A stretch of DNA of 39,249 nt from Sedimenticola sp. (GTDB lineage Bacteria > Pseudomonadota > Gammaproteobacteria > Chromatiales > Chromatiaceae), in assembly GCA_026985055.1 (NCBI GenBank), contig JALSQZ010000151.1, positions 1-39,249 of the forward strand, in the 5' to 3' direction. The notes under the pieces were generated by a model, which saw only the letters and a program-made list of their open reading frames with translations, made no database searches and was not told the DNA's origin. Below, piece by piece: positions 15,486-24,273 of the stretch. The stretch's first letter is position 1, and the number at the start of each line of letters is the position of its first letter. The position numbers and the translations under genes were made by a program.

Positions 15486-15507
15486 TGATGACAATTTTAT
15501 GACTTGA

Positions 15508-15618
15508 GGGAATCTCGAAAAAACCTTTCCATGGCATTTTTCTCTTGGCAAAGAATGTGATTTCCTCTTTGCTCGTGTTTTCAATTACTTATCGTGATTG
15601 AAAATGGCAGGACATCCC
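15508..15618 (-). repeat. Degenerate family A repeat lacking HP1
   Basis: In reverse orientation, HP5 (GGGAATCTCGAAAAAACC..), HP4 (GGCAAAGAATGTGATTTCCTCTTTGC-like), HP3 (TTTTCAATTAC..GTGATTGAAAA) and half of HP2 are recognisable, with several mismatches. It fills the gap between arsR and the operator region and ends 9 bp before the arsR stop. Confidence 0.72.
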
Positions 15619-15627
15619 GGCAAGTGC

Positions 15628-15975
15628 TCAACCGCAGGCCGTATTGGTATCGGATTCGCTGCCGGCCAGCCGTTTTGCATCCTCGACATAAGGCGATTTT
15701 CCCCGGCAGCCATTTTGTGCGGCTTGCAGTAACTGGTTCCCCCAGGCAGGGAGGTCCGGGTGTATGCGGTAATGCACCCACAAACCCTCACGGCGATCCA
15801 GCACAAGTCCGGCATCGCGCAGGATTGCCAGATGGCGGGATACCTTGGGTTGGACGATTTGCAGCGCCTCGGTCAACTCGCAAACACAAAGTTCATCTTT
15901 GCTCAGCAAGAGATTGATCAGGCGCAGGCGGGTGCCATCTGCCAGGGCGCGGAGAATGGTTTCTGCACGAATCAT
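15628..15975 (-). CDS. arsR: ArsR-family metalloregulatory repressor
   Basis: The 115-residue winged-helix protein has the metal-binding motif ELCVCELTEAL (Cys30 and Cys32) just before the recognition helix region IVQPKVSRHLAILRDAGLV. CXC at this site is typical of As(III)/Sb(III)-sensing ArsR; the protein also has a C-terminal Cys114. It lies upstream of gap-arsJ on the same strand, separated by a repeat, the AT-rich dyad region and a MITE. It begins only 21 bp after nadB, so it may be transcribed from nadB or from a promoter within the nadB 3' end. Confidence 0.93.
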   Translation of the reverse strand: MIRAETILRALADGTRLRLINLLLSKDELCVCELTEALQIVQPKVSRHLAILRDAGLVLDRREGLWVHYRIHPDLPAWGNQLLQAAQNGCRGKSPYVEDAKRLAGSESDTNTACG

Positions 15976-15996
15976 GCTGGAAAAAGATCCCGGGTC

Positions 15997-17631
15997 TCAG
16001 TTTTCGGCTTTTTGTGGATTGCGAACATAATTGTCCGGTATCAGTATGGTCGGTTGGCGCTGGGTCTCGTCCCGCCAGGGGTAGTCCAGATTATAGTGCA
16101 GACCACGGCTTTCCCTTCGGCGCTGGGCTGAAAGAATGATCAGTTCCGCCACGTCGGCGAGGTTCCGCAGTTCCAGCAGGTCATTGGTTACCCGGAAATT
16201 GCTGTAATACTCCCGGATTTCATGTTGTAACAGATTGATGCGCCGCCGGGCTCGCGCCAGACGCTTGTTGCGTCGCACGATCCCTACGTAGTCCCACATG
16301 AAACGGCGCAGTTCTTCCCAGTTGTGCGCCACCACCACCTCTTCATCCGAGTCTGTGACCCGGCTTTCATCCCAGCGGGGCAGGCCGGGCAGGTCATCTT
16401 CTGCTTCCGCCAGATGGCGAGCGATGTCTTTGGCTGCCAGCTCGCTGAAGACCAAACACTCCAGCAGGGAATTGCTGGCCATGCGGTTGGCGCCATGCAG
16501 ACCGGTGTACGCGGTTTCTCCTATCGCATACAAGCCCATGATGTCGGTGTGTGCGTTGCGGTCAGTCCAGATTCCGCCGCAAGTGTAATGGGCGGCTGGC
16601 ACCACGGGAATGGGTTCACGGGTGATATCCACGCCAAACTCCAGACAGCGTTCATATATGGTAGGGAAATGCTCTCTGATGAAACGGGCATCCCGGTGGC
16701 TGATGTCCAGATAGACATTGTCCAACCCTTGCTTCTTCATCTCATTGTCTATGGCCCGGGCGACAATGTCCCTGGGCGCCAGTTCCCCTCGCGGGTCATA
16801 TTTATCCATGAAACGCCGCCCGTCCGGCAAGACCAGCTTTCCTCCTTCTCCACGCACTGCTTCGGTGATGAGGAAGGATTTTGCTTCCGGATGATACAGG
16901 CAGGTAGGGTGAAACTGGATGAATTCCATGTTCGCTACCCGGCAACCGGCCCGCCAGCCCATGGCGATGCCATCGCCGGTCGCGACATCCGGGTTGCTGG
17001 TATAGAGGTATACCTTGTTGGATCCGCCAGTAGCCAGGGCCACAAAGCGGGCGCCAATGGTTTTGACCTGATCGGATTTCAGATCGAGGAGATAAGCGCC
17101 ATGACAACGACGCGCCTCGTCGCCACTGCCTCTGGGAGTGCAGATCAGGTCGATGGCGATATGATGTTCCAGGAGATCGATGTTTGGCTGATGCCGCGCC
17201 CTGTCTTCCAGACTGAGTTCCACGACCCTGCCGGTTGCGTCAGCGGCATGGATGACCCGGCGATGGCTGTGACCGCCCTCGCGGGTGAGGTGGTAGCCGG
17301 ATGAGCCGGTGGGCGGCTGCTGGGTAAATTCCACCCCTTGATTGAGCAGCCAGCGGATGTTCTGCGGGCCGTGTTCCACTACCAGTTTGACGATTTCCTC
17401 ATCGCACAGATCCGCGCCTGCCACCAGGGTGTCCTGAATATGTGACTCCATGGAGTCGGCTTCGTCCAGAACTGCGGATATCCCGCCCTGGGCATAGAGG
17501 GTGTTGCCTTCCTTGAGTTCGCGCTTGGAAACCACGGCAATGCGGGCAGTTTCGGGCAGGCGCAAGGCCAGACTGAGGCCGGCAGCACCGCTACCGAGAA
17601 TTAAGACGTCGTAGTGTTGTTTTTTTGACAT
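15997..17631 (-). CDS. nadB: L-aspartate oxidase
   Basis: The 544-residue FAD enzyme oxidises L-aspartate to iminoaspartate, the first step of de novo NAD synthesis. It has the dinucleotide-binding start [20 protein letters not shown] (about 8-27). Also present are the active-site region [14 protein letters not shown] (about 41-54) and [20 protein letters not shown] with RGEGG (about 243-268). [10 protein letters not shown] and [11 protein letters not shown] follow. The length is close to that of E. coli NadB. It is divergent from rpoE, a conserved gammaproteobacterial arrangement. Confidence 0.97.
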   Translation of the reverse strand: MSKKQHYDVLILGSGAAGLSLALRLPETARIAVVSKRELKEGNTLYAQGGISAVLDEADSMESHIQDTLVAGADLCDEEIVKLVVEHGPQNIRWLLNQGVEFTQQPPTGSSGYHLTREGGHSHRRVIHAADATGRVVELSLEDRARHQPNIDLLEHHIAIDLICTPRGSGDEARRCHGAYLLDLKSDQVKTIGARFVALATGGSNKVYLYTSNPDVATGDGIAMGWRAGCRVANMEFIQFHPTCLYHPEAKSFLITEAVRGEGGKLVLPDGRRFMDKYDPRGELAPRDIVARAIDNEMKKQGLDNVYLDISHRDARFIREHFPTIYERCLEFGVDITREPIPVVPAAHYTCGGIWTDRNAHTDIMGLYAIGETAYTGLHGANRMASNSLLECLVFSELAAKDIARHLAEAEDDLPGLPRWDESRVTDSDEEVVVAHNWEELRRFMWDYVGIVRRNKRLARARRRINLLQHEIREYYSNFRVTNDLLELRNLADVAELIILSAQRRRESRGLHYNLDYPWRDETQRQPTILIPDNYVRNPQKAEN

Positions 17632-17900
17632 AATAGAGTCTGACCAATCATGCGCTCCCGGGCTTGCCGGGAGTTGGCAACAAAGGAACTTTCAATTTTT
17701 TATCATGAGCTACTCGTATCCTGCGCCCAAAATGCTTCGCTGCTTCGCGAACTGCATGTGCAGGAGTGGCAGTCCGGCAAATCCGCGCAATGCGCCAAGG
17801 CAGCTGCTGTTGCGCAATTGGCGTCCCAAATCCGGGCATTCCGGCAGCAATCCCTTTTCTTCGGACTGGTTCAATGGTGCCTCAAAGTATTCATGAAACA
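17632..17900. other. nadB-rpoE intergenic region
   Basis: No gene is supported in this stretch between divergent genes. A short hairpin, CTCCCGG-GCTTG-CCGGGAG (17655-17673), lies in the nadB leader. A + strand open frame runs from 17650 across into rpoE but has no ribosome binding site or recognisable content. Confidence 0.4.
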
Positions 17901-17927
17901 GAACTTTATGACAATAAGCATGTCACA
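17901..17927 (+). promoter_or_regulatory. Sigma-E/AlgU-type promoter of rpoE
   Basis: GAACTT (17901-17906), 16 bp, then TCACA (17923-17927) matches the GAACTT-N16/17-TCtga form recognised by RpoE/AlgU. It lies about 50 bp before the rpoE start and implies autoregulation, as known for this operon elsewhere. Confidence 0.65.
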
Positions 17928-17975
17928 TTGGCATAAGAGAAGAAAGCCATGGGGACGTGGCCGTGGGAGTATGCC

Positions 17976-18554
17976 ATGACCTCGAGCGCCGAAGCCGACC
18001 TGAGGTTGGTGGAAAAAGTAAAAAAAGGCGATAAAAAGGCTTTTGACCTGCTGGTTCTGAAATACCAGCAGAAGGTGGCAAACATCATCTCGCGCTATAT
18101 TCATGACAGCAGCGAGGTGTTCGATGTGAGTCAGGAGGCTTTCATCAAGGCCTACCGGGCGTTGCCCAAGTTTCGTGGTGACAGTGCTTTTTACACCTGG
18201 TTGTATCGCATTGCCATCAATACCGCCAAGAATCATCTGGCGGCGAAGGGGCGCAGGCCCCCGGCGGATGATGTGGAGGCGGCCACGGCGGAACAGCTGG
18301 ATTCTGGCGCCAGACTGAAAGAGTTTGATACACCGGAACATCTGTTGCTGCAGGATGAAATAGCCCGTACGATTCGGGATGCCCTGAATGAGCTGCCCGA
18401 TGATCTGCGAACCGCAATCAGTTTGCGGGAACTGGAAGGACTGAGTTATGAGGAAATCGCTCAAGCCATGGATTGCCCCATTGGCACCGTGCGTTCACGT
18501 ATATTTCGCGCACGCGATGCCATCGACAAGAAATTGAGACCCCTGTTGAGTTAG
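17976..18554 (+). CDS. rpoE: RNA polymerase sigma factor RpoE (AlgU-like)
   Basis: The 192-residue ECF sigma factor directs the envelope-stress response. Region 2 contains KAFDLLVLKYQQKVANIISRY and DVSQEAFIKAYRALPKFRGD. Region 4 is the helix-turn-helix LSYEEIAQAMDCPIGTVRSR (about 152-171). The ATG at 17976 is preferred because GGGAG lies 6 bases upstream and the N-terminus then aligns with E. coli RpoE; an ATG at 17949 would add nine unlikely residues. It heads the rpoE-rseA-rseB-rseC-mucD operon. Confidence 0.96.
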   Translation: MTSSAEADLRLVEKVKKGDKKAFDLLVLKYQQKVANIISRYIHDSSEVFDVSQEAFIKAYRALPKFRGDSAFYTWLYRIAINTAKNHLAAKGRRPPADDVEAATAEQLDSGARLKEFDTPEHLLLQDEIARTIRDALNELPDDLRTAISLRELEGLSYEEIAQAMDCPIGTVRSRIFRARDAIDKKLRPLLS

Positions 18555-18573
18555 ACAATCGAGAATGCACACC

Positions 18574-19179
18574 ATGTCTGAAAATGGAAACAATTTGCAC
18601 AAAGACCGGCTGTCCGCGCTGGTAGACAACGAGCTCGATGAGTTGGATATGCTCAAGGCAAGCCACCAGATCAGTCAGGACCCGGAATTGAGGGATGTCC
18701 TGGTGCGCTATCAACTGATCAGCGACAGCTTGCGCGGGGAACAGGTTCAGATTTCCGCGATGAATCTGGTGAGTAGCGTCAGCGCCCGCCTGGAATCAGA
18801 GCCCACCGTGTTGGCGCCAAAAAATACCGCGAGCCGCTTGCCCCGTTGGGTGCAGCCGGTGGCGGGTACGGCTCTCGCGGCGTCTGTAGCTGCCGTCGGA
18901 ATATTGCTGGGGCCGCAGCTGATCAATGGCGGCGGCCAGCCCCGGTTGCCCGTGGATCTTGGCCGTCAGGTGGTGGCGCATCCAGTGGGTGAAGTGCAGC
19001 CAGAGCCGGTACTGGTTTCCGAGGAAGAGAATCACTGGAAGACAATCAACGACAGAGCCACCCGTAACCGTCTGGATCGCTATCTGGAACAACACAGCCA
19101 GTATGCCGTGGCTCCCGGCGGCGTCCAGGGAGTAATGCCTTACACTTCATTTGTGAGCTATGGCCAACCGTCAAAATAG
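18574..19179 (+). CDS. rseA: Anti-sigma-E factor RseA (MucA-like)
   Basis: The 201-residue inner-membrane anti-sigma factor has an N-terminal cytoplasmic RpoE-binding part (RLSALVDNELDELDMLKASH, then LVRYQLISDSLRGE). One membrane segment follows (VAGTALAASVAAVGILLGP, about 96-114), then a periplasmic tail. Stress-induced proteolysis of this protein frees RpoE. An upstream ATG at 18565 is possible; 18574 has the better-spaced GAGAA. The end overlaps rseB by 20 bp. The sequence is diverged, as usual for RseA, but the position and topology are clear. Confidence 0.92.
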   Translation: MSENGNNLHKDRLSALVDNELDELDMLKASHQISQDPELRDVLVRYQLISDSLRGEQVQISAMNLVSSVSARLESEPTVLAPKNTASRLPRWVQPVAGTALAASVAAVGILLGPQLINGGGQPRLPVDLGRQVVAHPVGEVQPEPVLVSEEENHWKTINDRATRNRLDRYLEQHSQYAVAPGGVQGVMPYTSFVSYGQPSK

Positions 19180-20197
19180 ACCGGTTAAGAGCATGCTGCT
19201 TTTTCTGCTGGGCTTTGTTGGTGCGGTGGCAGCTGCACCGGAACAAAGCAGCCATGATGAAGCTGTTCAATGGCTGGAGCGCATGAATCAGGCGGTTCGG
19301 AGCGTAAATTACGAAGGGCATTTCGTGTATCAGTGCGGCGAAACCCTGGAGGCCATGCATATTCGTCATGAAAATGCTGAAACAGGCCCCCGGGAATCCC
19401 TGTCCTCCCTTACCGGCTCACCCAAAGAGGTAATCCGGGATTCCCGATCCATCACGGTAATCACCAAGCGCGGCGGAAAACTGCAGGTATCCCAACAACC
19501 GGCCGTAGGCAGATTGTCTCCCGTGAAAGCTCTGAAGCCGGGTGAACTGGAAAAGAACTATGAATTGCAGATGGGGCGAAACACCCGGGTTGCCGGGCGG
19601 GCGGGGGTGACGATTCTCCTGTTGCCCAGGGATGATCTGCGTTACGGATATCGCCTCGTGCTGGACCAGATGAGTGCCCTGCCGCTGGATTTAACCGTTG
19701 TTGACAGCAAGAATGTGGTGCAATCCCATATCATGTTCACGGATTTGCGTATTACGGATGTGGATCTGGCTTCCATTCAAAAATCAGGGGAGCAGCCGCA
19801 GGCAGAATCTTCCCAGACCGTGAGTGTTGTTCTGGCCGGAATGGAAGAAAAGGGGGTTCCCGTGGAGATCGCTCACAGACAGCCATTGCAAAGCGTACAA
19901 CCCCCGGATGCCGTCTGGCAATTCGATGCGCTTCCCAAGGGGTTTTATCTGATCAGCCACCAGCGTTCCGCAAAAAATGATCTGCATCATTTTGTGTTTT
20001 CCGATGGCCTGGCCACGGTTTCCGTATATCTTGAGCCAATCGCGGAGGATGATCAGGCTTTCCAGGGCTTTACCAGCCTTGGGTCCATGAATGTGCTGGG
20101 GCGGCGCTTCGATCAGTATCAGCTGACCGTGGTGGGGGAGGTGCCGTCACGGACTCTGGAGTTGCTCGCCAGCGGCATCAGATCCCGCAGCTCCTGA
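19160..20197 (+). CDS. rseB: Periplasmic sigma-E regulator RseB (MucB-like)
   Basis: The 345-residue secreted protein binds RseA's periplasmic tail and shields it from proteolysis until lipopolysaccharide signals stress. A signal peptide spans about residues 1-26 (MLLFLLGFVGAVAAA ends it), followed by the LolA-like domain start WLERMNQAVRSVNYEGHFVY. The C-terminal domain contains DLHHFVFSDGLATVSVYLE. Either the ATG at 19160 or the one at 19193 (just before the hydrophobic stretch) could be used; the second has AAGAG before it. Confidence 0.93.
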   Translation: MANRQNRPVKSMLLFLLGFVGAVAAAPEQSSHDEAVQWLERMNQAVRSVNYEGHFVYQCGETLEAMHIRHENAETGPRESLSSLTGSPKEVIRDSRSITVITKRGGKLQVSQQPAVGRLSPVKALKPGELEKNYELQMGRNTRVAGRAGVTILLLPRDDLRYGYRLVLDQMSALPLDLTVVDSKNVVQSHIMFTDLRITDVDLASIQKSGEQPQAESSQTVSVVLAGMEEKGVPVEIAHRQPLQSVQPPDAVWQFDALPKGFYLISHQRSAKNDLHHFVFSDGLATVSVYLEPIAEDDQAFQGFTSLGSMNVLGRRFDQYQLTVVGEVPSRTLELLASGIRSRSS

Positions 20198-20210
20198 GGA
20201 GAAGCCCCGA

Positions 20211-20711
20211 ATGCTTGAAGAAGAAGGCACAGTAGTCCGGGTTCATGCTGACATGGTCGAGGTCGTGACCCGAAAGAAGTCTGCCTGTGGCAGTTGTGCG
20301 GCGAAAAATGGTTGTGGCACTTCTCTGGTGGAAAGCCTGTTTCCCCAGCGAACCCGGTCTTTCCGCGCCAGTAATGAGGTGTTGGCAAAAGAAGGGGACC
20401 GGGTAATCATTGGCCTGGATGAGAATGCCCTGCAAATTGCTTCCATGCTGGTTTACCTGGCGCCGCTTCTGGGCTTGATCGCAGGCGCCATGGCTGGCAG
20501 CTGGCTGGGCGCCCAAATCAGCACGGGTCAGCAAGAGCTGTTCAGTATTCTCGCCGGTATCGGCGGCTTTTGGGGTTCACTTTTCGTGGTGCGAAGTTGC
20601 AGTGACGCCTTGTCACGGAAACATGCTTATCAGGCAAGAGTCTTGCGGGTGCTTCCCGAAGAAAAACCGGTCGTGACAGTTATGGATTTGCATGGGGTGA
20701 GCAAAGGGTGA
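20211..20711 (+). CDS. rseC: RseC/MucC family membrane protein
   Basis: The 166-residue inner-membrane protein modulates the sigma-E system; in several species it is also linked to redox control of SoxR. The N-terminal part has a cysteine cluster, CGSCAAKNGCGT (Cys26, Cys29, Cys35), and two membrane helices follow (about 82-104 and 110-130). The ribosome binding site GAGGAGAAG precedes the ATG. The end overlaps the GTG start of mucD by 4 bp. Confidence 0.92.
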   Translation: MLEEEGTVVRVHADMVEVVTRKKSACGSCAAKNGCGTSLVESLFPQRTRSFRASNEVLAKEGDRVIIGLDENALQIASMLVYLAPLLGLIAGAMAGSWLGAQISTGQQELFSILAGIGGFWGSLFVVRSCSDALSRKHAYQARVLRVLPEEKPVVTVMDLHGVSKG

Positions 20712-22144
20712 AAACAGTGTACTTGAAAACCATATTGGGCTTGCAATGGCTTTTGCTGTCGCTGCTGTCTTCTGCGGGGCAAGCTGATGGGTTGCCGGAT
20801 TTCACTGTCCTGGTGGAGAAGAATGCTCCCGCGGTAGTGAATATCAGTACGGTTTCCCATTCCGTGCAGCCCCATTCTTTTCATTCACCCCGGAACATGC
20901 CCTTTCCGGAAAACAACCCTTTCAATGAGCTGTTTCGGCATTATTTCGAACAAGGGGAGGATGCGCTGCCACCGGAAGAAACCGAGTCCCTGGGTTCCGG
21001 TTTCATCATTTCCGCGGACGGTTATGTGCTGACCAACCATCATGTGGTGGACGGAGCGGATGAAGTCATTGTTCGCCTGAACAATCGCAAGTCCTACGAG
21101 GCAAAGGTCATTGGCTCCGATGAAGCCAGTGATATAGCCCTTCTGAAAATCGATGCAAATGATCTTCCGGTGGTGAAGATAGGCAGCAGCAAGAACCTGA
21201 AAATCGGCGAGTGGGTGCTGGCCATAGGTTCACCTTTTGGTTTCGAGGCCACGGTCACTGCCGGGATCGTGAGCGCAAAGGGGCGCAGTTTGCCCAGCGA
21301 GAACTATGTCCCCTATATTCAGACCGATGTAGCCATCAATCCGGGAAATTCCGGTGGTCCCCTGTTCAATCTCGAGGGGGAAGTGGTGGGCATCAATTCC
21401 CAGATCTTCAGCCGTTCCGGCGGGTTCATGGGACTTTCCTTTGCGGTTCCCATCGAATTGGCCATGAACGTGGTTTCCCAGCTGCGCAAGGATGGTCATG
21501 TTACCCGGGGTTATCTGGGTGTGCTGATTCAGGACATCGACCGGAATCTGGCTGAATCCTTTGGCATGAATTACCCCAGGGGAGCCTTGGTGGCCAAGGT
21601 GATCGATGATTCTCCCGCATCTCGCGGAGGGCTGCAGGCCGGGGATGTGGTTCTGGAATTCAACGGCCAGCAATTACGTGATTCGTCCCAGTTGCCGCCT
21701 TTGGTCGGCGCGGCTCCGGTGGGAAGTGAAGTGGAACTGAAGATTCTGCGCCATGGAAAAGAACGCTTGCTGAAAATCCGGCTGGCGGAACTGCCTCAGA
21801 AAGAGGAGAGCAAGGCTGCGACACAGGACACGGAGAAAGAAGAGAAGAAGGAAGCGGAAAACCGGCTGGGCCTGGTATTTTCCGAGCTGAAGGCAGAGGA
21901 ACGCCAGGAGCTGGATATTCCCGACGGTCAGGGGGTTCTCGTGACTCAGGTGGGCGCGCAAGCCGCTGCTGCTTCTGTCATTCAACCCGGCGATATCATC
22001 CTGATGATGGATGGGCAGAAAATCACTTCAGTGGAGCAGTTGCAGAAACTTATCGGTGCTGCCCCCGAAGGGAAGAACATCGCCTTTCTGGTGCAAAAAG
22101 CCACGGGGCCGGTTTTTCTCGCCTTGCGTATGCCTGGTGGCTGA
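20708..22144 (+). CDS. mucD: Periplasmic serine protease/chaperone Do (MucD/DegP)
   Basis: The 478-residue HtrA protease degrades misfolded envelope proteins. A signal peptide (about 1-26) precedes the trypsin-like domain. The catalytic triad is His112 (TNHHVVDG), Asp142 (ASDIALLK) and Ser215 (NPGNSGGPLFN). Two PDZ domains follow: one begins near GYLGVLIQDID (about 273), the second near NRLGLVFSEL (about 384). A Lys/Glu-rich linker joins them. The GTG at 20708 overlaps rseC. It is the last gene of the sigma-E operon before a repeat element interrupts the path to lepA. Confidence 0.96.
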   Translation: MKTVYLKTILGLQWLLLSLLSSAGQADGLPDFTVLVEKNAPAVVNISTVSHSVQPHSFHSPRNMPFPENNPFNELFRHYFEQGEDALPPEETESLGSGFIISADGYVLTNHHVVDGADEVIVRLNNRKSYEAKVIGSDEASDIALLKIDANDLPVVKIGSSKNLKIGEWVLAIGSPFGFEATVTAGIVSAKGRSLPSENYVPYIQTDVAINPGNSGGPLFNLEGEVVGINSQIFSRSGGFMGLSFAVPIELAMNVVSQLRKDGHVTRGYLGVLIQDIDRNLAESFGMNYPRGALVAKVIDDSPASRGGLQAGDVVLEFNGQQLRDSSQLPPLVGAAPVGSEVELKILRHGKERLLKIRLAELPQKEESKAATQDTEKEEKKEAENRLGLVFSELKAEERQELDIPDGQGVLVTQVGAQAAAASVIQPGDIILMMDGQKITSVEQLQKLIGAAPEGKNIAFLVQKATGPVFLALRMPGG

Positions 22145-22175
22145 ACGCGATATAGATGGTCGCCGAGTGAATAAA

Positions 22176-22326
22176 GGGCATCTCGAAAAATCGAAATGTC
22201 CGAGTGGGACAGGGATGTCCCACCATTTTCGATCACCATAAGTGATTGAAAATGTGAGCAAAGAGGAAATCGCATTTTCTCTTTGCGGCGAGAAAAATTC
22301 CATGGAAGGAATTTTTCGAGATCCCC
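22176..22326 (+). repeat. Five-hairpin repeat family A, full copy A2 (reference copy)
   Basis: The 151-bp element is flanked by TAAA on both sides (22172-22175 and 22327-22330). HP1 is 22176-22201; HP2 is 22204-22223 (8-bp stem, GGGA loop); HP3 is 22224-22254; HP4 is 22258-22286 (stem GCAAAGAG/CTCTTTGC around GAAATCGCATTTT); HP5 is about 22292-22317 (10-bp stem, ATGGAA loop). The outer ends GGGCATCTCG and CGAGATCCCC are inverted repeats. It separates mucD from lepA. Confidence 0.9.
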
Positions 22327-22397
22327 TAAAATCACCGGGAAATATTTGTGGATCCGGAGTATCATTCGCGGTTGCTGTTTTTCCGGAACGCCCCCAA

Positions 22398-22424
22398 GGA
22401 ACCTCGAATTTACTCAGAGGTTCC
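22398..22424 (+). other. Short hairpin in the lepA leader
   Basis: GGAACCTC (22398-22405) pairs with GAGGTTCC (22417-22424) across an 11-nt loop, 28 bp before the lepA start. No T-run follows, so it is not a clear terminator. Confidence 0.4.
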
Positions 22425-22451
22425 CTGACGGGGCTTGTTGCCTGAGGCCCG

Positions 22452-24257
22452 ATGTCCAAACTTGATCATATCCGAAACTTTTCCATCATTGCTCATATCG
22501 ATCATGGCAAATCCACCATCGCGGATCGGTTTATTCAAATCTGTGGCGGTCTGACAGAACGGGAGATGGAAGCTCAGGTGCTCGATTCCATGGATCTGGA
22601 ACGGGAGCGGGGCATCACTATCAAGGCGCAGAGTGTCACCCTGGATTTCAAGGCCAGGGATGGTGAGACTTACAAGCTCAATTTTATCGATACTCCCGGT
22701 CATGTGGACTTCTCTTATGAGGTATCCCGCTCCCTGACCGCCTGCGAAGGCGCCTTGCTGGTGGTGGATGCCGCCCAGGGTGTGGAAGCCCAGAGCGTCG
22801 CGAATTGCTACACGGCAATCGAACAGGGGCTGGAAGTCGTGCCCGTGCTCAACAAAATCGATCTGCCTTCGGCTGAGCCTGAACGGGTGATTACCGAAAT
22901 CGAGGAAATCATCGGCATAGAAGCCGAGGATGCATTGCGGGTCAGCGCCAAGACCGGACTGGGCATTGAAGAACTGCTGGAGAGCCTGGTGGAACGCGTG
23001 CCGCCACCTGCCGGTGATCCGGAAGGTCCTCTGCAGGCGTTGATCATCGATTCCTGGTTCGACCCCTATGTGGGAGTGATTTCCCTGATACGGGTCATGA
23101 ACGGCAGCATCAGGCGTCGCGACAAGTTTGTCATCATGTCCTCAGGCCGCACTTATCAGGCGGAAAAAGTCGGGGTGTTCACGCCCAAGCGCAAGGACAT
23201 GCCGGAACTGGGTACGGGCGAGGTAGGCTATGTGATTGCGGGGATCAAGGAAATTGATGCTGCTCCTGTTGGGGATACCATCACTCTGGCTGACAATCCC
23301 GCAGATGAACCTTTGCCTGGCTTCAAGGAAATGCAGCCCCGGGTATTTGCCGGCCTGTATCCCATCAGCTCTGACGATTATGAAAACTTTCGCGAGGCTC
23401 TGCAGAAGCTGCGTCTCAATGATGCCGCCCTGCATTTCGAACCGGAAACATCCCAGGCGCTGGGCTTTGGGTTTCGTTGCGGTTTCCTTGGCATGTTGCA
23501 TATGGAGATCATTCAGGAGCGCCTGGAACGGGAATATGATCTGGACCTCATCACCACTGCACCTACAGTTATCTACGAAGTGGAAAAGACAGACGGTGTG
23601 CTGGTGATGGTGGACAATCCGGCGGATCTGCCGGATCCGGGGCAGATCGCGGAAATTCGGGAGCCCATCATCGAAGCGCATATCCTGGTGCCCCAGGATT
23701 ACCTCGGGAATGTCATCAGCCTGTGCATAGAGAAACGAGGCGTTCAGAAGAACATGCAATATCTTGGGGGTCAGGTGCAACTGGTCTATGACCTGCCCAT
23801 GAATGAAGTGGTGCTGGATTTCTTTGATCGTCTCAAATCGGTCAGCCGTGGTTACGCCTCTTTCGAATATGAACTTGATCGTTTTCAGGCGGCCAGGCTG
23901 GTGAAACTGGATATTCTCATCAATGGTGAGCGGGTGGATGCCCTTTCCCTGATCGTACACCGGGATTATGCGGAAAGCCGTGGACGGGAACTCACTGAAA
24001 AAATGAAAGAAATCATTCCCAGGCAGATGTTCGAAGTGGCCATACAGGCGGCCCTGGGAAGCAAGATCATCGCTCGTTCCACGGTCAAGGCCTTGCGCAA
24101 GAATGTGACCGCCAAATGTTATGGCGGTGATATTACGCGAAAACGCAAGCTACTGGAAAAACAAAAAGCCGGCAAGAAGCGCATGAAGCAGGTGGGACGG
24201 GTTGAAATCCCCCAGGAAGCCTTTCTCGCGGTGCTGAATGTGGGCAAGGACAAATAA
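22452..24257 (+). CDS. lepA: Elongation factor 4 (LepA, ribosome back-translocase)
   Basis: The 601-residue translational GTPase acts on stalled or mis-translocated ribosomes. The GTPase motifs are [14 protein letters not shown] (about 12-25), the switch with [22 protein letters not shown] and [13 protein letters not shown]. The C-terminal LepA-specific domain includes [18 protein letters not shown] and [19 protein letters not shown]. Length matches E. coli LepA. TGAGG precedes the ATG at 22452. Confidence 0.98.
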   Translation: MSKLDHIRNFSIIAHIDHGKSTIADRFIQICGGLTEREMEAQVLDSMDLERERGITIKAQSVTLDFKARDGETYKLNFIDTPGHVDFSYEVSRSLTACEGALLVVDAAQGVEAQSVANCYTAIEQGLEVVPVLNKIDLPSAEPERVITEIEEIIGIEAEDALRVSAKTGLGIEELLESLVERVPPPAGDPEGPLQALIIDSWFDPYVGVISLIRVMNGSIRRRDKFVIMSSGRTYQAEKVGVFTPKRKDMPELGTGEVGYVIAGIKEIDAAPVGDTITLADNPADEPLPGFKEMQPRVFAGLYPISSDDYENFREALQKLRLNDAALHFEPETSQALGFGFRCGFLGMLHMEIIQERLEREYDLDLITTAPTVIYEVEKTDGVLVMVDNPADLPDPGQIAEIREPIIEAHILVPQDYLGNVISLCIEKRGVQKNMQYLGGQVQLVYDLPMNEVVLDFFDRLKSVSRGYASFEYELDRFQAARLVKLDILINGERVDALSLIVHRDYAESRGRELTEKMKEIIPRQMFEVAIQAALGSKIIARSTVKALRKNVTAKCYGGDITRKRKLLEKQKAGKKRMKQVGRVEIPQEAFLAVLNVGKDK

Positions 24258-24273
24258 GCGGAGCACTCCATTC

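Noticed and set aside
17650..17979. A 109-codon + strand frame between nadB and rpoE
   Set aside because: No ribosome binding site, no recognisable domain, and it runs over the rpoE start and the sigma-E promoter.
22398..22424. Hairpin before lepA as an intrinsic terminator of mucD
   Set aside because: The 8-bp stem is good, but no T-run follows on the + strand. Kept only as an unassigned hairpin.
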